Origin: Thiogranum sp.
GTDB lineage: Bacteria > Pseudomonadota > Gammaproteobacteria > DSM-19610
DNA length: 64,000 bases
NCBI GenBank assembly: GCA_024636585.1
Contig: JAGXGS010000035.1
Location: 26,711 to 90,710, forward strand
Direction: 5' to 3'
Of this stretch, positions 19,361 to 28,291 are shown piece after piece. The first letter of the stretch is position 1. Each line of letters begins with the position of its first letter. The notes beneath the pieces are model-generated. The model saw nothing but the letters and a program-made list of their open reading frames with translations, was not told the origin of the DNA and ran no database searches. A program made the position numbers and the translations under genes.

Positions 19361-19460
19361 CGTCATGCTCTCCGCGAAGTTCGGTTAAACGGATCAGACT
19401 CTAGGCAAAAACATTTCCAGCGTCCTTGACCAGGATCATATGAACGCCACTCATCCGCGG

Positions 19461-19505
19461 CATAATGCCTCATTATGAGGCCTCGCGAGGCGGGCGCCTG
19501 CCCGC
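19461..19505. repeat. Cluster of short inverted repeats
   Basis: Three overlapping palindromes lie side by side: CATAATG/CATTATG around CCT (19461-19477), GCCTCA/TGAGGC around TTA (19467-19481), and GCGGGC/GCCCGC around GCCT (19490-19505). None is followed by a T run. They could be mRNA structure or a protein-binding site in the 297-base gap before glgC. Nothing else is recognised there. Confidence 0.4.
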
Positions 19506-19657
19506 AAGCGGTGCATGCCAGGATGGCTTGCGTCGCAGGTGTGCAACGGGTTGATGTATACCGCCTCTAAATGTGCATTTTCCCGTCGATCTGGTGCGGC
19601 GGCACATGACTTGCAACGACAGGGCATTCTGTCACCCGATCAACTTCAGGCATTCTG

Positions 19658-20875
19658 ATGCTCGACAAGACTCTGGCAATCATTCTCGCAGGCGGCGTCG
19701 GATCGCGCCTGCATCCGCTCACACAACATCGCGCCAAACCGGCGGTGCCGTTTGGAGGCAAATACCGGATCATCGATTTTACCCTGGCCAATTGCCTGCA
19801 TTCCGGGATACGCCGGGTGCTGGTGCTGACCCAGTACAAATCGCACTCTCTGCAAAAACACCTGCGCGATGGCTGGTCGATCTTCAATCCGGAGTTGGGG
19901 GAATATATCACGCCGGTACCTCCGCAGATGCGCGTCGACGACGGCTGGTACTCCGGCACCGCCAATGCGATTTATCAGAACCTCTACATGATCGAGCGCA
20001 GCGACGTCGACTGGGTGCTGATTCTTTCCGGTGATCATATCTATCGCATGGATTATGCAGAGATGATTCGCGCCCACGTGGACAGCGGTGCTGATGTGAC
20101 CGTTGCGTGTATGACTCTGGGTCTGGACGAAGCGCGCGATTTTGGCGTGATGCAGATCCAGGCGGATAATTGCATCACCGCTTTCGCTGAAAAGCCGGCG
20201 GATCCGCAGCCGCTGCCGGATGATCCGCAGCAGGCGCTGGTTTCGATGGGTGTCTATGTCTTCAGTCGCAGCAAATTGCTGGACGTGTTGCAGTCAGATC
20301 ATGACCGGACCAGTTCGAGCCATGACTTCGGTGCTGATATTCTGCCGGGGATGATTGCCGACAGGAGTGCCGTGGCGTACCGCTTCGGTGAACCGGGCGG
20401 GCGCGTCACACCGGATCGCTACTGGCGTGATGTCGGAACCATCGATGCCTATTATCAGGCCAACATGGCATTGCTCGATCCGGTGCCGCCGCTGAACCTC
20501 TACCAGAAGGACTGGACCATCCGAACCTACCAGGGACAGAATCCCCCGGCGCGCACGGTGCCTGGAGAGTCCGGTAACGAAGGCGTATTCGTCAATTCCA
20601 TTCTTGCCAGCGGCAGTGTCATCACCGGCGGCGGTGTCAATCACTCCATCCTGTTTGCCGGTGTGAGGGTGGGCGATGAAGCCATCGTCGAGGACGCTAT
20701 TCTGTTCGATAACGTGACCGTGGGTGATGGTGCACAGGTGAAGAACTGCATCGTCGATAAGAACGTCGCGATACCGCCCGGCGAAGTGGTGGGTGTCGAC
20801 CTCGAGCGCGAGCGCGAGCGCTTCCATGTTTCCGAACGCGGCGTTGTCGTTATTCCAAAAAATTACCTGTTCTAA
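19658..20875 (+). CDS. glgC: Glucose-1-phosphate adenylyltransferase
   Basis: Makes ADP-glucose, the glucose donor for glycogen. At 405 aa it is the bacterial length. The nucleotidyltransferase loop is AIILAGGVGSRLHPLT near residue 7, with KPAVPFGGKYRIIDF, ILSGDHIYRMDY and the C-terminal left-handed beta-helix (hexapeptide repeats VIVEDAILFDNVTVGDG). No other glycogen gene is in the window, so its partners glgA and glgB must be elsewhere. The next gene downstream is unrelated. Confidence 0.95.
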   Translation: MLDKTLAIILAGGVGSRLHPLTQHRAKPAVPFGGKYRIIDFTLANCLHSGIRRVLVLTQYKSHSLQKHLRDGWSIFNPELGEYITPVPPQMRVDDGWYSGTANAIYQNLYMIERSDVDWVLILSGDHIYRMDYAEMIRAHVDSGADVTVACMTLGLDEARDFGVMQIQADNCITAFAEKPADPQPLPDDPQQALVSMGVYVFSRSKLLDVLQSDHDRTSSSHDFGADILPGMIADRSAVAYRFGEPGGRVTPDRYWRDVGTIDAYYQANMALLDPVPPLNLYQKDWTIRTYQGQNPPARTVPGESGNEGVFVNSILASGSVITGGGVNHSILFAGVRVGDEAIVEDAILFDNVTVGDGAQVKNCIVDKNVAIPPGEVVGVDLERERERFHVSERGVVVIPKNYLF

Positions 20876-20901
20876 TCAGTGAAACGGGTCTCCTGTGTCA
20901 G

Positions 20902-20926
20902 GCGCAGCATGCTGTTATGCTAGCGC
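20902..20926 (+). terminator. Hairpin after glgC
   Basis: GCGC-AGCAT pairs with ATGCT-(A)-GCGC around GCTGTT, nine base pairs with one bulge, followed by AATTATC. It is about 27 bases past the glgC stop and fits a weak terminator. Confidence 0.45.
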
Positions 20927-20954
20927 AATTATCTCACCGCAAAGGATAGGTGAC

Positions 20955-21623
20955 ATGGCGGATGACCTGACTGAGCAGAATCCAGAACGGCCCCGGGGCT
21001 TGCGCTGGCCGCAGGTGTTGCTGATCGTGACTGGAACAATGGTGGTCACAGTCGGCATCACTTACTGGGTCCTCACCTCTTACCTGTTCGTCAAGGAATT
21101 TAAGCCAGTCGAGTTGCAGGCGCGTGAGGAGCAGGTACTCGAAGCCAAGCTCCGGGCGATCGGTTTCGATGTCGGTGAACATGACCGAGCGGGCAATCTC
21201 AAGCCGGAGCCTTACAGCGAAATCGGCGCACGCCGCGAAGTCACTTTTTCCGAGCGCGAACTGAATGCGATGCTGGCGAGAAACACCGACATGGCGCGCA
21301 AACTTGCTATCGACCTGTCAGACGACCTGGTCAGCGCGAAGCTTCTGATTCCTTTGGACCCGGATTTTCCGATGCTGGGCGGCAAGACCCTGCGCGTGAA
21401 TGCCGGAGTGGAACTGGCCTACCAGGGCAGCAAGCCGGTTGTCGTTCTCAGGGGCGTGAGTGTGATGGGCGTTCCGGTTCCAAATGCCTGGCTTGGCAAC
21501 CTGAAAAATGTCGATCTGGTCGGCGAATTCGGTGCAAATCAGGGCTTCTGGAAAACGTTTTCCGAAGGCGTGGAGGACATCCAGGTCGAAGAAGGCCGAA
21601 TGAAGATCAAGCTTCGTGAATAG
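20955..21623 (+). CDS. Single-pass membrane protein of unknown function
   Basis: 222 aa. A short Pro/Arg-containing cytoplasmic tip is followed by one membrane helix (VLLIVTGTMVVTVGITYWVLTSYLF). The periplasmic domain contains EVTFSERELNAMLARN, LLIPLDPDFPMLGGKTLRV and GEFGANQGFWKTF. The pattern (short amphipathic strands, lipid-domain-like) resembles small envelope proteins, but I recognise no named family. ATG 20955 is preceded by AGGATAGG; an in-frame upstream ATG is not supported. It is followed by a lipoprotein gene in the same direction after 50 bases. Confidence 0.7.
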   Translation: MADDLTEQNPERPRGLRWPQVLLIVTGTMVVTVGITYWVLTSYLFVKEFKPVELQAREEQVLEAKLRAIGFDVGEHDRAGNLKPEPYSEIGARREVTFSERELNAMLARNTDMARKLAIDLSDDLVSAKLLIPLDPDFPMLGGKTLRVNAGVELAYQGSKPVVVLRGVSVMGVPVPNAWLGNLKNVDLVGEFGANQGFWKTFSEGVEDIQVEEGRMKIKLRE

Positions 21624-21673
21624 AAGCGGACTATATTCAGTGTGCCGATCGTTGATTGCTAAAGGAGTGGATC

Positions 21674-22153
21674 ATGACGCGAACTTTTCCGGCACTGGTT
21701 GTTGCGGTGTGGCTGACGGCATGTGGCGCACCGGGTCTGGATTACTCAGGTTATACAGTACCTGCCGGATCAGAAATCATGCTGAACCGGGAAATCGGGA
21801 TTCCGTCCGGTAGCGCGCACGTCAAATTTCAGCATGGCAAACTGTCTGCCGGCGTCGATTCGTATACCATTAACTGCGAGTTTCGAGTCAGAGATCTGGG
21901 GCCACAGGTCGTAGAGCCCGGCTCTTTTACGGTGACGCGCAGCGGTGATTCCCGGGAGTGGGCGATCTCGCCTTATACGGTCCGTGTATGGAAGTCGATG
22001 ACTCTCGAGTCTGCTCGGCAGGCCGACCCGGTTCATCTCATCTGCCAGAAATGGGTGGATGTCGACCGGGCCACTAATATTTCAATCAACGAAATGCGCG
22101 ATGCGCTGGGTGCCTGGGTCAGTTTTCCGCAGGCACCGCAGGCCCGTCTCTAG
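21674..22153 (+). CDS. Lipoprotein of unknown function
   Basis: 159 aa with a lipobox LTACGAP (Cys at about residue 18), so it should be lipid-anchored. The mature domain is beta-rich with ANCYEFRV-like strands (INCEFRVRDLG) and two further Cys that could pair. The family is unknown to me. ATG 21674 has AAAGGAG upstream, a strong ribosome site. Its stop overlaps the convergent stop of deaD by four bases. It is probably cotranscribed with the preceding membrane protein. Confidence 0.72.
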   Translation: MTRTFPALVVAVWLTACGAPGLDYSGYTVPAGSEIMLNREIGIPSGSAHVKFQHGKLSAGVDSYTINCEFRVRDLGPQVVEPGSFTVTRSGDSREWAISPYTVRVWKSMTLESARQADPVHLICQKWVDVDRATNISINEMRDALGAWVSFPQAPQARL

Positions 22154-24060
22154 GATTCGCTGGACGGAGTCTTGCGCGCGGCCGGCGCTTTGCTCTTCGG
22201 CTTTGCCTTGGCCCGGGGCTTGTTCTTGTCGCGACTTTTCGGTTTGTCTTTGCCTTTGCTTTTGGCCTTGTCCTTTGCTCCGCCTTTGCCGCCCGGCTTC
22301 GCCGACAGCTTCAGCTTGGGCCGACGCTTCACCGGTTGCTCTCCGGCGACGCTTTCCCCGGCTTTACCAACGCTGGATATGTTGAGACGCTGCTGGCAGA
22401 CCCAGGCTTTTTTCAAGGCCTCGAACGTTTCCTTCGGCATCTCCGCGGGCAGATCGACGGTGCTGAAATCTTCGAAGATCTCAATGTGCCCGATATACTT
22501 GCTATCCAGCTCGGCTTCATTGGCAATCGCACCAACAAGATTGCCGGGTTTCACGCCATGCTCATAACCGACCTCCACGCGAAACCGCTGCATGGGAACG
22601 TCTGCCTGACCCTTTAACGGCAGTGCTTCGCCAGAGAAAGCTTCACTGCGTTTGTGTTTGCGGGGTTCGCCGGCGCCGGGCTTCTCATGCCGGTCCGGTC
22701 TGGCGGCTTCGCGCGGCGCTTTGATCTTGCCCTGTTTTTCACTTAACAGCAGCGGTTCATCACCCTGCAGCAGGCTTGCCAGCGCTGCGGCGATTTCCAT
22801 GGGTTCGGCGTTGCTCTCCTGTTGTACCTCAGTGAGCATCTGGTAAAACAGTTCGTTCTTTTCGGTAGCCAAAGAGTCGTGCACACGTTGCTTGAAGCGG
22901 ACGATACGCGCCTGATTGATATCGCTGGCAGTCGGCATCTGCATCGGCGGAATGGGCTGGCGGATGGTTTTTTCGATCGCGCGCAGCAGTCGCTGTTCGC
23001 GCGGCGCCACGAACAGGATGGCATCGCCCTTGCGACCGGCGCGGCCGGTACGGCCGATGCGATGGATGTAGGCTTCCACATCCGTAGGAATATCGTAATT
23101 GATGACATGGCTGATGCGTTGGACGTCAAGGCCGCGCGCCACCACATCGGTGGCGACCAGGATGTCCAGCTGGCCTTTTCTGAGTCGGTCGACGATGCGT
23201 TCGCGCTGCGCCTGGGCAATATCACCGTTCAAGGCTTCGCAGGCATGCCCGCGTGCGGCGAGTTTTTCGGTCAGATCAACGGTCTCGGTCTTGGTGCGCA
23301 CGAAAATCAGCATCGCATCAAAGTCCTCGGCCTCGAGGATACGCGTCAGTGCGTCCAGCTTGTGCATGCCGCTGACCGGCCAGTAACGCTGATTGATGGA
23401 TTCCGCGGTGGCGGTGCGGGTGACGATTTTGATGACCTGGGCATCGTGCAGATGCTGTTGCGCCACCTTCTGGATTTCCTTCGGCATGGTCGCTGAAAAC
23501 AGCGCGACCTGACGCTTTTCGGGGATTTGTTCCAGCACCCACTTCACGTCATCGATAAAGCCCATGCGCAGCATTTCATCGGCTTCGTCCAGCACCAGCG
23601 TCTTTAACTTGTTGAGCTGCAGTTTGCCGTTGCGCATGTGGTCCATGACCCGGCCGGGCGTTCCGACCACCACGTGCACGCCGCGCTTCAATTGACGCAG
23701 CTGTCCTTCGTAGGACTGGCCACCGTAGATCGGTAACACGTGAAAATCCGGCAGGTGACGCGCGTACCGCTGAAAGGCCTCTGCGACCTGAATGGCCAGT
23801 TCACGGGTAGGGGCCAGCACCAGCACCTGTGGCTGGCGCAGCGACAGATCCAGCCGCGTCAGCAGCGGCAACGCAAAAGCGGCGGTTTTGCCGGTACCGG
23901 TCTGGGCCTGGCCGATCATGTCCTGGCCGGAGAGCAGAACCGGGATGCAGGCGGCCTGGATTGCCGAGGGCTGTTCGTATCCGACTTCTTCCAGCGCCTT
24001 TAATAGCGGAGCGGCGAGGCCCATGGTCTTGAAGGCGGGGATCGGGGTAGTATCGGACAT
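22150..24060 (-). CDS. deaD: DEAD-box RNA helicase with DbpA-type C-terminal RNA-binding domain
   Basis: 636 aa. A cold-shock and ribosome-assembly helicase of the DeaD/CsdA type. Q motif and motif I are AIQAACIPVL and AQTGTGKT, motif II is DEAD (LDEADEMLRMGF), motif III is FSAT and motif VI is HRIGRTGRAGR. After the helicase core comes a DbpA-like RNA-binding domain (RFRVEVGYEHGVKPGNLVGAI), then a Lys/Arg/Ser-rich tail of about 60 residues typical of RNA-binding tails. The long upstream region (24061-24515) could give the long leader seen in cold-shock helicases. Confidence 0.93.
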   Translation of the reverse strand: MSDTTPIPAFKTMGLAAPLLKALEEVGYEQPSAIQAACIPVLLSGQDMIGQAQTGTGKTAAFALPLLTRLDLSLRQPQVLVLAPTRELAIQVAEAFQRYARHLPDFHVLPIYGGQSYEGQLRQLKRGVHVVVGTPGRVMDHMRNGKLQLNKLKTLVLDEADEMLRMGFIDDVKWVLEQIPEKRQVALFSATMPKEIQKVAQQHLHDAQVIKIVTRTATAESINQRYWPVSGMHKLDALTRILEAEDFDAMLIFVRTKTETVDLTEKLAARGHACEALNGDIAQAQRERIVDRLRKGQLDILVATDVVARGLDVQRISHVINYDIPTDVEAYIHRIGRTGRAGRKGDAILFVAPREQRLLRAIEKTIRQPIPPMQMPTASDINQARIVRFKQRVHDSLATEKNELFYQMLTEVQQESNAEPMEIAAALASLLQGDEPLLLSEKQGKIKAPREAARPDRHEKPGAGEPRKHKRSEAFSGEALPLKGQADVPMQRFRVEVGYEHGVKPGNLVGAIANEAELDSKYIGHIEIFEDFSTVDLPAEMPKETFEALKKAWVCQQRLNISSVGKAGESVAGEQPVKRRPKLKLSAKPGGKGGAKDKAKSKGKDKPKSRDKNKPRAKAKPKSKAPAARKTPSSES

Positions 24061-24515
24061 GATGGGTTGACCTGAGAGTTAATGCGCAAAAACGCAAGTA
24101 TACAACATAAGAATAGCGTGTTGATTCACGCCGGCTCGTCCACGCCAGTCGCTGGCGGGGGATTTTCCAGTGTATTCACAACCACCTGGATGAGCCTTGT
24201 GCGACGAGCTGCGCACGTATCGCGGAGGCGAAGGGTGCGGGATCTTGTGCCGGTATCGAGGTGGCATGCAGCCGGAGCTGTGGAGTGCCTCAATGACCTC
24301 GGATCATATGGGGTGGGAAAGTCACTCATATTAGCATATTAGGAGTGACTAAATGAAATCCGCGTGCAAACTCTCGCCGATCAGCCGTTGATTGCCGCCC
24401 GGCTATTGATCGAACGGGTGTTCCCAAGCAAAATGCGCTCCTGCTTTTTCTCCCGGCGCCGTGGTGCCGGATAATCACAGTCTGATCTGTACGAATCATT
24501 TAAGAGGAACAATCG
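24061..24515. other. Divergent intergenic region between deaD and the zinc-type adk
   Basis: 455 bases without a convincing gene. It must hold both divergent promoters. The clearest structure is the repeat element at 24320-24350. Before the adk gene there is also an imperfect CCGGCGCC/GGTGCCGG hairpin near 24455-24472 with no T run. A + strand ORF at 24082-24342 has no recognisable product and a composition unlike neighbours; I do not call it. Confidence 0.5.
24320..24350. repeat. Inverted-plus-direct repeat element (possible operator)
   Basis: AGTCACTC (24320-24327) and its exact complement GAGTGACT (24343-24350) flank two tandem copies of CATATTAG (24327-24334 and 24335-24342). The combination is unlikely by chance and is placed between divergent genes, as operators often are. 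The binding protein is unknown. Confidence 0.5.
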
Positions 24516-25163
24516 ATGAAGTTAATTCTGTTGGGTGCGCCGGGTGCCGGCAAGGGAACCGTGGCCAAATTGCTGACCAAGATGGATGGCTCGGTGCAGA
24601 TCTCCACTGGCGACATTCTGCGTGGTGCCGTGCAGGCCGGTTCCGACCTTGGCAAGCAGGCCGAAGCGTTCATGAAAGCCGGTGATCTGGTACCCGATGA
24701 ATTGATCATGGGCATCATGGAAAAGCGCCTGCAGGATCCCGATTGTGCAAAAGGCTTTTTGCTGGACGGATTCCCGCGCACCATTCCGCAGGCCGAAGCG
24801 CTGAATGATCTGCTGGACCGGATTGGCATCAAGCTCGACATGGCGGTCAACATCGACGTGCCGCGCGACGTGATCCTGGATCGTCTCACTACCCGCCGCA
24901 CCTGTTCCAATACCGATTGCCAGGCGATCTACAACGTCAAGAGCAATCCTCCGAAGCAGGAAGGTATCTGCGACAAATGCGGCAGCCCGGTAATTCAGCG
25001 TGAAGACGAAACCGAAGAGGCGATCAGCCATCGCCTGGAAACTTACAATGAAAAAACCGCGCCGCTGATCGGTTTCTACGATAAGCAGGGTCTGCTGATG
25101 ACCGTCACTGCCACTGATAGCAATGACGTGATCGAAGCGGTCAAGGCGAAGTTGGAAAGCTGA
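24516..25163 (+). CDS. adk: Adenylate kinase, zinc-LID type
   Basis: Interconverts ATP, ADP and AMP. 215 aa. The P-loop is GAPGAGKGT (residues 7-15), the AMP-binding region DGFPRT, and the LID carries four cysteines (Cys130, Cys135, Cys152, Cys155). This is the structural zinc site typical of Gram-positive and some other bacterial enzymes. A second adenylate kinase at 58052-58708 lacks this site. The start has AAGAGG upstream. A strong bidirectional terminator follows, so it is monocistronic. Confidence 0.9.
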   Translation: MKLILLGAPGAGKGTVAKLLTKMDGSVQISTGDILRGAVQAGSDLGKQAEAFMKAGDLVPDELIMGIMEKRLQDPDCAKGFLLDGFPRTIPQAEALNDLLDRIGIKLDMAVNIDVPRDVILDRLTTRRTCSNTDCQAIYNVKSNPPKQEGICDKCGSPVIQREDETEEAISHRLETYNEKTAPLIGFYDKQGLLMTVTATDSNDVIEAVKAKLES

Positions 25164-25190
25164 GAAAAACACTCAGGCGTTAACTGAAAA

Positions 25191-25214
25191 GGCGGCCGAT
25201 TGGCCGCCTTTTTT
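25191..25214. terminator. Intrinsic terminator between adk and feoC
   Basis: GGCGGCC/GGCCGCC stem (25191-25197 with 25202-25208), loop GATT, six T after it and AAAA before it. It can serve both the adk transcript (+) and the feoABC transcript (-). Confidence 0.9.
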
Positions 25215-25220
25215 GTTGTA

Positions 25221-25499
25221 TCAGCGATGTCCGCAACCGGCTGGCAGCTCGGGTACCACCGGTATCACATTCGCCGGCTGCCGGTTCCACACATAGATTT
25301 CGGTGGTGGCCGAATCGCATTGGGTGCAGCTGCCGCCGCAGGAGGCGGTAGCCATCTGGCGATAGATCTTGCCCTTCTGTATCCACACTTCGAGCATGCC
25401 GCGCACGGCATCGGGATCGGCATCGAAATGCAGCGCGATATCGGCGAGCGCGACCTGGCCGCGCGTTTCGATGTAGCGGCGTATGTCGGACAGAATCAC
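25221..25499 (-). CDS. feoC: FeoC-like ferrous iron transport regulator
   Basis: 92 aa. An N-terminal winged-helix (ILSDIRRYIETRGQVALADIALHF) is followed by a Cys-rich loop (SCGGSCTQC), which in FeoC proteins can hold an iron-sulfur cluster or protect FeoB. It is last in the feoABC operon, with a GTG start that overlaps the feoB stop as GTGA. It differs in sequence from the E. coli protein, so the family call rests on context plus the HTH and Cys pattern. Confidence 0.8.
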   Translation of the reverse strand: MILSDIRRYIETRGQVALADIALHFDADPDAVRGMLEVWIQKGKIYRQMATASCGGSCTQCDSATTEIYVWNRQPANVIPVVPELPAGCGHR

Positions 25500-27859
25500 G
25501 CTTCAGCCTGCGCGGGTTTGGTGTTGGACGCCGGCAGATGGCTGCGCTGTTCCCAGCGCCGTAAACCGAATATCACTGCCGCAAAACACAGCCACATGCC
25601 CAGCAGCCATGCAGTGGAAGATTGGGGATGCACATCAAAACGGGCGATCTGGTAGAAGCTGGATGCGGTGATGTAGGCAACCGCTGTTGTCCAGCTCGCC
25701 ACAAAGATGGCCCATCCGCGTCCGGCCTCGCGCTTGATGGCGCCGATGGTGGCGACGCAGGGGAAATACAGCAGCACGAATAAAAGATAGGCGAAAGCTC
25801 CCGCCTGACCGTCGAATCGCGTCACCATGGCGCCGAACACGCCCGAATTGACGCCCTGCGCGGCGGCTGCAGCATCGGCGTGACTGACATCACCGATATT
25901 CAGGCCCAGCGGGTCGAGCACGCTGTCGCGCAGATCCGCCAGATTTTCGGGTATCGTGGCGGCCGCGGCGTTCAATTGTCGCCACAGCGAGAAGGCTTCT
26001 TCCTCACCAGTTTCGTTGCCTGTGGCCAGTGCGGAATACAGGTTGTCGAGCGTCCCGACCACAACTTCCTTGGCCAGGATGCCGGAGAAAATGCCGACCA
26101 CCGCGGGCCAGTTATTTTCCTGTATGCCCATCGGTGCAAAGACCGGCGTCACCACGCGACTGGCCGCGCTGAGTACTGATTTATCGCTGTCTTCGTTCCC
26201 GAATGAGCCATCGGTACCGATTGAATTGAGCACGTTCAGCGCCAGCACCATCAGTATGATGACCTGACCCGCTTCCTTGATAAACAGCCGTACCCGATCC
26301 CAGGCGCGCAACATGATGCCTTTCAGGGTCGGCAGATGGTAAGGTGGCAACTCCATCATAAAGCCGCTGCTGCTGCCAGGCAGCAGGCTGCGTTTCATCA
26401 GCAGTCCGGTGAGAATGGCCACCGCAATGCCGGTCAGATAGAGGGCGAATACGATGTTCTGTCCCGAAGTCGGGAAGAACGCTGCGGCGAACAGCGCATA
26501 AACCGGCAGGCGAGCGCCACAGGACATGAACGGGTTCATCAGAATAGTGAGCTTGCGTTCGCGTTCGTTCTCCAGGGTGCGGGTCGCCATCACTGCCGGC
26601 ACATTGCAGCCGAAGCCCACGATCAGTGGCACGAAGGCCTTGCCGGGCAGGCCGATGGCGCGCATGGAACGATCCATGACAAATGCCGCGCGCGCCATGT
26701 AGCCGGAATCCTCGAGCGCTGACAGAAACAGATAGAGGGCGCCGATGATCGGGATGAAGGTCGCCACTACCTGGATACCGCCACCGACACCGTCGGCCAG
26801 TAATACCCGTAGCCAGTCCGGACTTCCCATCCCGCTCAGCAGCTCGCCGAAGCCGGCGACAAATACTGCGTTGGCCGCACCATCAAAGAAATCGATAAAC
26901 GCACCACCGATGTTGATGGTGAACAGGAACATCAGGTACATGATCGCCAGGAACAGCGGAATGCCGGTCCATTTTCCGAGCACCAGCCGGTCGATGTCAT
27001 CACTCAGCGTGCGGGTGATCTTGCCCTTGTTGTGCGAAACCTTCTGCGCCAGAGTGTGCGCGTGACTGAACCGGGTATCAGCAATCAGAATGTCGGCATC
27101 TTCACCCGCCCGATTGGCGATCTGTTTACGCCAGTCGGCGATTTTTGCGCTGATCCCATCCGCCAGCAGCTCGTTGCTGAGCGCATCATCACCTTCGATC
27201 AGTTTGAGCGCCAGCCAACGACGATTGGCGGCTGACTGGTCAGCGAGTTCCGGTTCCAGGTCGGCGACAGCCTGTTCAACGACTTCGTCCAGTGCCAGCG
27301 AAAAGCCACCCGGCTGTTGGCCGTTGGCAACGGCCAGCATGCGTGCTTTTAATTCCGTCGTGCCTTCGCCGGTCACCGCAACAATCGGCGCCACCGGACA
27401 GCCGAGATTCTGCGCCAGTACTTCGGTATCGATCTGAATGCCACGCTTGCGCGCCACATCCATCATGTTGAGCGCAATGACCACTGGCACACCCATTTCC
27501 AGTAGCTGCACGGTGAGGTAAAGATTGCGCTCCAGATTGGACGCATCGATGACGTTCACCACCAGGTCAGCGTCGCGTGACAATAGATAGTCGCGGGTGA
27601 CTTTTTCATCCAGAGAACTGGCATCGAGCGAATAGATGCCGGGCAAATCGATCGCGGCTACCGGGCGTCCATCCAGCTCAAAGCGACCTTCCTTGCGATC
27701 GACGGTGACGCCAGGCCAGTTGCCGGTACGCTGACGGATGCCGGTAAAGGCATTGAATAAAGCGGATTTGCCGCAGTTGGGATTGCCGGCCAGTGCAATG
27801 GTCAATACGCCGCCTTTGCGCGGCGAAACCCTGTCAGGACTGTTATCGCAGCAACCCAT
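25496..27859 (-). CDS. feoB: Ferrous iron transport protein B
   Basis: 787 aa inner-membrane Fe(II) transporter. The N-terminal G domain has GNPNCGKS (G1), a switch region with NWPGVTVD, DLPG (G3) and LNMMD (G4). A GDI-like helical region and two Gate domains with about eight to ten membrane helices follow (for example IIGALYLFLSALEDSGYMARAAFVMD, with VGFGCNVPAVMATRTL carrying the conserved Cys). Its ATG overlaps the feoA stop by one base (TGATG). The operon is preceded by a Fur box. Confidence 0.96.
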   Translation of the reverse strand: MGCCDNSPDRVSPRKGGVLTIALAGNPNCGKSALFNAFTGIRQRTGNWPGVTVDRKEGRFELDGRPVAAIDLPGIYSLDASSLDEKVTRDYLLSRDADLVVNVIDASNLERNLYLTVQLLEMGVPVVIALNMMDVARKRGIQIDTEVLAQNLGCPVAPIVAVTGEGTTELKARMLAVANGQQPGGFSLALDEVVEQAVADLEPELADQSAANRRWLALKLIEGDDALSNELLADGISAKIADWRKQIANRAGEDADILIADTRFSHAHTLAQKVSHNKGKITRTLSDDIDRLVLGKWTGIPLFLAIMYLMFLFTINIGGAFIDFFDGAANAVFVAGFGELLSGMGSPDWLRVLLADGVGGGIQVVATFIPIIGALYLFLSALEDSGYMARAAFVMDRSMRAIGLPGKAFVPLIVGFGCNVPAVMATRTLENERERKLTILMNPFMSCGARLPVYALFAAAFFPTSGQNIVFALYLTGIAVAILTGLLMKRSLLPGSSSGFMMELPPYHLPTLKGIMLRAWDRVRLFIKEAGQVIILMVLALNVLNSIGTDGSFGNEDSDKSVLSAASRVVTPVFAPMGIQENNWPAVVGIFSGILAKEVVVGTLDNLYSALATGNETGEEEAFSLWRQLNAAAATIPENLADLRDSVLDPLGLNIGDVSHADAAAAAQGVNSGVFGAMVTRFDGQAGAFAYLLFVLLYFPCVATIGAIKREAGRGWAIFVASWTTAVAYITASSFYQIARFDVHPQSSTAWLLGMWLCFAAVIFGLRRWEQRSHLPASNTKPAQAEA

Positions 27860-28077
27860 CAGTCGATGAGCTCCGCCTGCAGCTTCTCGGCCATACCACC
27901 GCCGAGCGCAACCCGATTACCCTGCTTGGCGATTACCACGCCACGGCCGCGGTGGTGCAGTATCTCGATTTCCGACCCCAGGCTGAGCCCCAGCGACAGA
28001 AAGCGCCGTACCAGCATACGATTGCCATCGATAGCTATCAGGCGCACTTTTTTACCGACTGGAACATTACTGAGCAT
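27859..28077 (-). CDS. feoA: Ferrous iron transport protein A
   Basis: 72 aa, an SH3-like fold that assists FeoB. The sequence MLSNVPVGKKVRLIAIDG...RFLSLGLSLGSEIEIL...NRVALGGGMAEKL shows the usual FeoA pattern. ATG 28077 is chosen because it starts the conserved domain; the frame stays open for 41 further codons upstream into the promoter and Fur box, where translation is unlikely. The ribosome site is weak. It overlaps feoB by one base. Confidence 0.9.
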   Translation of the reverse strand: MLSNVPVGKKVRLIAIDGNRMLVRRFLSLGLSLGSEIEILHHRGRGVVIAKQGNRVALGGGMAEKLQAELID

Positions 28078-28112
28078 TAGCTTTGACACGTCATCGCCCG
28101 CAAGGGTTGAAT

Positions 28113-28131
28113 GAGAATGGTTATCATTATA
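28113..28131 (-). promoter_or_regulatory. Fur box ahead of feoABC
   Basis: On the + strand, GAGAATGGTTATCATTATA matches 15 of 19 bases of the Fur consensus GATAATGATAATCATTATC. It covers the -10 element of the feoA promoter, so iron-loaded Fur would block transcription. Confidence 0.75.
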
Positions 28132-28153
28132 TCGGAGTTCTGATATTAGTAAA
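28126..28153 (-). promoter_or_regulatory. feoABC promoter
   Basis: Reading the minus strand, TTTACT (28153-28148), a 16-base spacer and a perfect TATAAT (28131-28126). The start site would be near 28119, about 40 bases before the feoA ATG. The -10 is inside the Fur box. Confidence 0.6.
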
Positions 28154-28275
28154 CACTGAAGCTGGTGTCGCGCCGCGGCGACGCCCACCAGGTCAGACAC
28201 ATCAGCAAGTTAGGGTTTCGGTGGATTAACACTGTCGGGCGGGGGTGACAGGAAAGACCGGCAGCGGCGTCACGG

Positions 28276-28291
28276 GACCTTGTGCAAGGTC
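28276..28291. repeat. 16-base palindrome in the feoA-sulP gap
   Basis: GACCTTG-TG-CAAGGTC, seven perfect pairs around two bases. Its size and symmetry suit a dimeric repressor site or a small stem. It lies upstream of the AT-rich stretch that precedes the orphan terminator at 28412-28437. Confidence 0.4.

Noticed and set aside
24082..24342. An 86-codon + strand ORF upstream of the zinc-type adk
   Set aside because: Its translation is Arg/Ser-rich without a domain. It runs into the repeat element and lacks a ribosome site.
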